NCBI GenBank assembly: GCA_002394965.1
Contig: DGVL01000029.1
Location: 305 to 10,844 of the forward strand
Length of the DNA: 10,540 nucleotides
Source of the DNA: Lachnospira sp. UBA4285
GTDB taxonomy: Bacteria; Bacillota; Clostridia; Lachnospirales; Lachnospiraceae
Direction of reading: 5' to 3'
Shown: positions 7,564 to 10,540 of the stretch, piece by piece
How positions within the stretch are numbered: the stretch's first letter is position 1
Layout: each line of letters starts with the position of its first letter
Made by a program: the position numbers and the translations under genes
The notes under the pieces: generated by a model
Told to the model about the DNA's origin: nothing
Seen by the model: only the letters and a program-made list of their open reading frames with translations
Database searches by the model: none

Positions 7564-7606
7564 AGCACCGGAATAGTAATATAACCGGTTTTGTTCGGAC
7601 GGTGCT
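7564..7606 (+). other. Hairpin 1 between dctP and dctQ
   Basis: AGCACCG (7564-7570) pairs exactly with CGGTGCT (7600-7606), closing a 29-nt loop that contains the small palindrome AACCGGTT (7583-7590). It begins directly after the dctP stop. It may protect the dctP message from 3' decay. Confidence 0.4.
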
Positions 7607-7612
7607 TGGTTC

Positions 7613-7633
7613 CTTCCGCAAGGGGAGCGGAAG
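7613..7633 (+). other. Hairpin 2 between dctP and dctQ
   Basis: CTTCCGC (7613-7619) pairs exactly with GCGGAAG (7627-7633) around a 7-nt loop AAGGGGA. There is no T-run after it, so it is not a terminator by itself. It lies between hairpin 1 and the intrinsic terminator. Confidence 0.4.
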
Positions 7634-7646
7634 CAGAGGGGGATGT

Positions 7647-7678
7647 GCTCCGGCTTGCAAAGAGCCGGAGCCTTTTTT
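7647..7678 (+). terminator. Intra-operon intrinsic terminator between dctP and dctQ
   Basis: GCTCCGGCT (7647-7655) and AGCCGGAGC (7663-7671) form a perfect 9-bp GC-rich stem with a 7-nt loop, followed by six Ts (7673-7678). This is a canonical intrinsic terminator placed inside the TRAP operon, with no convincing promoter between it and dctQ. Partial read-through would yield excess binding protein relative to the permeases. Confidence 0.85.
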
Positions 7679-7731
7679 CCGAAGTGCCTGGTGCCGTAGA
7701 ACCCTTGGAATAATACGCAGGAGGCGCATTC

Positions 7732-8328
7732 ATGCCTGAATTTGTCAAAAAAATGAAAAAACTGGAGCCAATGTATAATTTTGTGTACAAGCTCTTCCTG
7801 GTAATCTGTAAGCTGCTGCTGATCGCGGATATCTGCATCACCGGATATATCGTGCTTGCCCGGTACTGCCCGTTCGTGCCGGCGCCGAACTGGGGTGAGG
7901 AGATCATCCTTTCTCTTATGGCCTACATGGCGGTGCTCTCCGCCGCGCTGGCGATCCGCCGCAACGCGCACATCCGCATGACGGCCTTCGACCGCAAGCT
8001 CGGACGCAAAGTGGTGAATGTGCTGGATCTTGTGGCGGATATCGCCGTCATGATCCTGGCACTTGTCATGCTGATCGTCGGACTGCAGTATTCGATCCAG
8101 GTCGGCGCAAAAGGAACATACATCTCCATGACCTGGCTCTCGAAGTTCTGGATGTATTTCCCGGTTCCGCTTGCCGGCATTGCCATGATCTTCTTTGAAC
8201 TGGAGCGGATCATGATCGATATCGAGCATTTCCTCGGCGTCTATGGTCAGATCGGAATTGACACAGAGGCGGAGGAGATGAAACGGGAAAAGAAGCGGCA
8301 GCAAAGGAGGCAAGATAATGGCGGCTAA
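7732..8328 (+). CDS. dctQ: TRAP transporter small permease subunit, DctQ family
   Basis: This 198-residue membrane protein is the small subunit that assembles with DctM to form the TRAP translocator. Four hydrophobic helices are visible at about residues 18-42, 55-75, 97-120 and 140-162. The family features WGEE (54-57) and the RRNAHIRM segment (76-83) are present. The C-terminal tail is strongly charged (EAEEMKREKKRQQRRQ) and cytoplasmic. ATG 7732 has a perfect AGGAGG at 7719-7724 with a 7-nt spacer. The gene overlaps dctM by 11 bp, indicating coupled translation. It is transcribed either by read-through of the preceding terminator or from a promoter I could not recognise. Confidence 0.93.
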   Translation: MPEFVKKMKKLEPMYNFVYKLFLVICKLLLIADICITGYIVLARYCPFVPAPNWGEEIILSLMAYMAVLSAALAIRRNAHIRMTAFDRKLGRKVVNVLDLVADIAVMILALVMLIVGLQYSIQVGAKGTYISMTWLSKFWMYFPVPLAGIAMIFFELERIMIDIEHFLGVYGQIGIDTEAEEMKREKKRQQRRQDNGG

Positions 8329-9619
8329 CAGCACAGCGATCGCGATCCTTCTGATCAGCTTTCTGGTCATGGTGTTCCTGCGCTTCCCGATCGCGTATTC
8401 CGTAGCAATTTCGTCCATCCTGTGCCTGGCGTATCAGGGCCTTCCGCTCTCGACACTGGTGCAGCAGATGGTTAAGGGAATCAGTTCTTTTTCCCTGATG
8501 GCGGTTCCGTTCTTCATCACTATGGGTGTTCTCATGGGCAGCGGCGGTATCTCGGAGAAGCTGCTGGATCTTGCGGATGCGTGCGTCGGATGGATGCGCG
8601 GCGGGCTTGCCATGGTGAACATTCTGGCTTCCTATTTCTTCGGAGGCATCTCCGGATCGGCATCGGCTGACACGGCGTCTCTCGGCTCTCTTGAGATTCC
8701 GATGATGGTCGACCGCGGGTACGACACCGACTTCTCGACGGCTGTCACGATCTCTTCGTCTGTCGAGGGTATGCTGGTTCCGCCGTCGCACAACATGGTC
8801 ATCTACGCGACAACTGCCGGCGGTATCTCGGTCGGCTCGCTGTTCATTGCCGGATATCTTCCGGGCGCTGTTCTGGCCGGATCTCTGATGGTGATCTCTT
8901 ACATCATCTCCAAGAAACGCAATTATCCGAAGGGCGATCCGTTCAGCATCAAGCGGCTCGGCAAGGATCTGGTGAAGTCCATCTGGGCTCTGTCTGCGCT
9001 GCTTATCGTCGTGATCGGTGTTGTGGCTGGTGTCTTCACCGCCACGGAGTCTGCAGCCATTGCGGTGTTCTATTCACTCATCATCTCCATCTACGTGTAT
9101 AAGGGCGTTACCTGGAAGGGCGTGTGGAAGGTCCTGGACACCTGCATTGATACGCTTTCCATCGTGCTGATCCTGATTTCCACCTCCAGCGTGTTCGGTT
9201 ACTGCCTGACGACGCTGCATGTTCCGGAGCTGGCGGCTAAAGCCATCACGGGCGTCTCCAGCAATCCGTATGTGATCGCTCTGCTCATCAACCTGATCCT
9301 TCTGGTGCTGGGCATGATCATGGATATGGCGCCGATCATCCTGATCTCCACGCCGATCCTGCTCCCGATCGCAACGAGCATCGGCATCGATCCGGTTCAG
9401 TATGGCATCATCCTGGTCCTCAACTGCGGCATCGGTCTTCTGACGCCGCCGGTAGGTTCGGTTCTCTTCATCGGATCGGCCATCGCGAAGGAGCCGATGG
9501 AGAAGGTTGTGAAGGCAATGCTTCCGTTCTATGTCTTCATGATTATCGCACTGCTTCTCATCACCTTCATCCCGGAGATCAGTCTCTGCCTGCCGTGGGC
9601 ATTCGGCTACGGAAAGTAA
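8318..9619 (+). CDS. dctM: TRAP transporter large permease subunit, DctM family
   Basis: This 433-residue polytopic membrane protein is the transport channel of the TRAP system, moving substrate with cation symport. The length is typical of the family (about 425-440). Conserved DctM segments are visible: MAVPFFITMG near residue 61, GGISGSASADTASLGS at 109-124, the VPPSHNM region at about 154-160, ATESAAIAVFYS, and LNCGIGLLTPPVGS near the C-terminus. ATG 8318 has an excellent ribosome binding site AAAGGAGG (8303-8310) inside dctQ. With the upstream dctP and dctQ it completes a standard three-gene TRAP system. A strong terminator follows about 64 bp downstream. No truncation or frameshift is seen. 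Confidence 0.96.
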   Translation: MAANSTAIAILLISFLVMVFLRFPIAYSVAISSILCLAYQGLPLSTLVQQMVKGISSFSLMAVPFFITMGVLMGSGGISEKLLDLADACVGWMRGGLAMVNILASYFFGGISGSASADTASLGSLEIPMMVDRGYDTDFSTAVTISSSVEGMLVPPSHNMVIYATTAGGISVGSLFIAGYLPGAVLAGSLMVISYIISKKRNYPKGDPFSIKRLGKDLVKSIWALSALLIVVIGVVAGVFTATESAAIAVFYSLIISIYVYKGVTWKGVWKVLDTCIDTLSIVLILISTSSVFGYCLTTLHVPELAAKAITGVSSNPYVIALLINLILLVLGMIMDMAPIILISTPILLPIATSIGIDPVQYGIILVLNCGIGLLTPPVGSVLFIGSAIAKEPMEKVVKAMLPFYVFMIIALLLITFIPEISLCLPWAFGYGK

Positions 9620-9682
9620 ATGCAAATATGCTGTATGCCGTGCAGTTTCACTTGCGGCTGACAGCTTAAATTCTGAGAAGTT

Positions 9683-9726
9683 TATCCCGCCATCTTTTGT
9701 CTGAGCAAAAGACGGCGGGATATTTT
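9683..9726 (+). terminator. Intrinsic terminator of the TRAP operon
   Basis: ATCCCGCC (9684-9691) pairs with GGCGGGAT (9714-9721); after one A/C mismatch the stem continues TCTTTTG with CAAAAGA to a 6-nt loop TCTGAG (9700-9705), with an extra outer T-A pair. TTTT follows at 9723-9726. This long stem about 64 bp after dctM is a convincing end of the transcript. Confidence 0.85.
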
Positions 9727-9778
9727 CGTCTGCAGATCCGTGTCCGGCAGAGGAGCGTCAGCCGCCGTGTCACGCTTC

Positions 9779-9807
9779 TTTTCCTCGCGGACAACCTGCG
9801 CTATAAT
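9779..9807 (+). promoter_or_regulatory. Putative promoter for the YcxB-like gene and second TRAP unit
   Basis: A perfect -10 TATAAT at 9802-9807 lies 17 bp after a poor -35-like TTTTCC (9779-9784). Transcription would start near 9814, giving a leader of about 55 nt that can fold a small hairpin (GCCGC 9825-9829 with GCGGC 9836-9840). Its place after a strong terminator and before the next gene supports the call. Confidence 0.5.
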
Positions 9808-9868
9808 AGATGAATCAGGACTGCGCCGCTGTTTTGCGGCTATCGTCTGACTCGTGACAGGGGGAGAT

Positions 9869-10357
9869 ATGGAGTATCACTTTATCTGGCGTAACACGCC
9901 GGGGGACTTTTTCCGGTTCCGGTTTTCGAATATGTATCATCACTGGACAGCCGTGGTCAATGTCGTGTTCACGGCTGCCTTTGCCGCGCTCATCTACGCG
10001 CGCTGGTCTGACACCAATGGACTCGGCCATGCTCTGATGCTCATCGGGCTTCTGATATTCCCGGTCTTTCAGCCGGTGGCCGTATATATTGCGTCCTGGC
10101 TGGAGGCGCGGAAGATTCCATATGATACGGAACTGACATTTTCCGGGAAGGGAATGGGGATTCAGGTCCGGGATCACCGCCAGTTCATCCGCTGGCAGGA
10201 TTTCCACGGAGCAAGACTGCGCCGCGGATATCTGATGGTAATCCCGGACGGCAGCCACGCATATCTGCTTCCGGACAGGGTGCTTTCGGGCAGGAAGCAG
10301 GAGCTTTACGAGTATATTCACAAGAACGCCGGAAAGTGGGAAGGAGACGAACCGTGA
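9869..10357 (+). CDS. YcxB-like small membrane protein of unknown function
   Basis: This 162-residue protein has two hydrophobic helices (about 26-45 and 54-76) followed by a soluble C-terminal half. The pattern resembles the YcxB-like family: an aromatic-rich start, two helices, then a strand-rich domain with FSGKGMGIQV, FIRWQDFHGA and YLMVIPDG..AYLLPDR. The family has no firm function, so none is assigned. ATG 9869 is chosen because AGGGGGAG at 9859-9866 precedes it; the in-frame GTG 9854 would overlap that site and add five residues. The stop codon overlaps the GTG start of a TRAP binding-protein gene (GTGA at 10354-10357), so the two are translated together. That linkage hints at a role connected with the second TRAP transporter, but it is inference only. 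Confidence 0.75.
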   Translation: MEYHFIWRNTPGDFFRFRFSNMYHHWTAVVNVVFTAAFAALIYARWSDTNGLGHALMLIGLLIFPVFQPVAVYIASWLEARKIPYDTELTFSGKGMGIQVRDHRQFIRWQDFHGARLRRGYLMVIPDGSHAYLLPDRVLSGRKQELYEYIHKNAGKWEGDEP

Positions 10358-10540
10358 TTCGGTTATTGCCAGGCAGGAGGGCTGCAGCCGTGATAAGTGC
10401 GGCGGTTATTGCCGTGGCACTCATTTTCGCATCCTGCCGCTTCTGTCAGCCAGTGAGCGGAAAGGCGCCGGAACTCGTCCTGACGTACGCGGAGAATCAG
10501 CCGGAGGATTATCCGACTACGCAGGGAGCCAGATATTTCG
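10354..10540 (+). CDS. Second TRAP substrate-binding lipoprotein, DctP family (3' truncated by window end)
   Basis: Translation from GTG 10354 is open to the window end, giving 62 codons of an estimated 330-360. The N-terminus has a basic region (IRLLPGRR), a long hydrophobic core and a lipobox-like FASC with Cys28 as the predicted lipid anchor; Cys31 is nearby. The mature start YAENQPEDYPTTQGARYF is very characteristic of DctP-family binding proteins, in the first strand and helix of the fold. A ribosome binding site AAGGAGA (10341-10347) lies 6 nt upstream, inside the preceding gene, and the start overlaps that gene's stop as GTGA. It is clearly different in sequence from the first DctP here, so it serves a separate TRAP system, with its permeases presumably just beyond the window. 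Confidence 0.85.
   Translation, partial: MIRLLPGRRAAAVISAAVIAVALIFASCRFCQPVSGKAPELVLTYAENQPEDYPTTQGARYF

Noticed and set aside
7682..7731. Possible separate promoter for dctQM (AATAAT near 7709-7714)
   Set aside because: There is no acceptable -35 at the right distance and the hexamer is a poor -10. Read-through of the upstream terminator is the simpler explanation.
6435..7907. Long open frame on the - strand (490 codons) across dctP and the start of dctQ
   Set aside because: It runs antisense through a well-supported DctP gene and the intergenic hairpins, and its product resembles no family. It is explained by codon bias on the opposite strand.
9665..9675. TTAAATTCT near 9666 resembling TTAAAATTCT at 6269
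   Set aside because: The match needs a one-base gap, is AT-rich and lies just before the dctM terminator rather than near a promoter, so chance is likely.
9754..9776. Short inverted repeat AGCGT/ACGCT upstream of the YcxB-like gene
   Set aside because: A 5-bp stem with a 13-nt loop is expected by chance in a sequence of this composition.

Overview
The window reads as a chromosomal segment of an anaerobic Gram-positive bacterium, most like a gut Clostridia/Lachnospiraceae-type organism. The grounds are strong AGGAGG-type ribosome binding sites, lipobox-anchored solute-binding proteins, a YesM/YesN-type two-component pair, a carbohydrate ABC importer without its own ATPase, and moderately high GC. 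This placement is inference from gene types; there is no marker gene. All convincing genes are on the + strand.

Positions 1-3752 hold the end of a sugar-uptake operon: the 3' part of an LplC/YtcP-type ABC permease, a large lipoprotein solute-binding protein, and a cytoplasmic GH32 beta-fructosidase. Together they suggest import of sucrose or short fructans followed by intracellular hydrolysis. An imperfect hairpin terminator closes this unit.

Positions about 3900-6214 hold a two-gene operon: a LytS/YesM-type sensor histidine kinase and a YesN-type response regulator with an AraC DNA-binding domain, overlapping by 26 bp. An AT-rich region follows, with a good sigma-A promoter and three evenly spaced TTAAA(A/T) motifs.

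Positions 6414-9619 encode a complete three-part TRAP transporter (lipoprotein DctP, DctQ, DctM). DctP is separated from DctQM by three consecutive hairpins, the last a canonical intrinsic terminator. This probably lets the binding protein be made in excess over the membrane subunits. The substrate is probably an organic acid or acidic sugar. A strong terminator follows dctM.

Positions about 9780-10540 begin another unit: a promoter, a small YcxB-like two-helix membrane protein, and, overlapping it by a GTGA junction, the first 62 codons of a second DctP-type lipoprotein that runs off the window. Two TRAP-type systems therefore lie side by side. The two-component system sits between the fructoside module and the first TRAP module, and the sequence alone does not prove which it controls. 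I see no tRNA, rRNA, CRISPR array, insertion sequence or phage gene. I see no clear evidence for a wholly new system; the most novel-looking point is the YcxB-like gene coupled to a TRAP binding protein.
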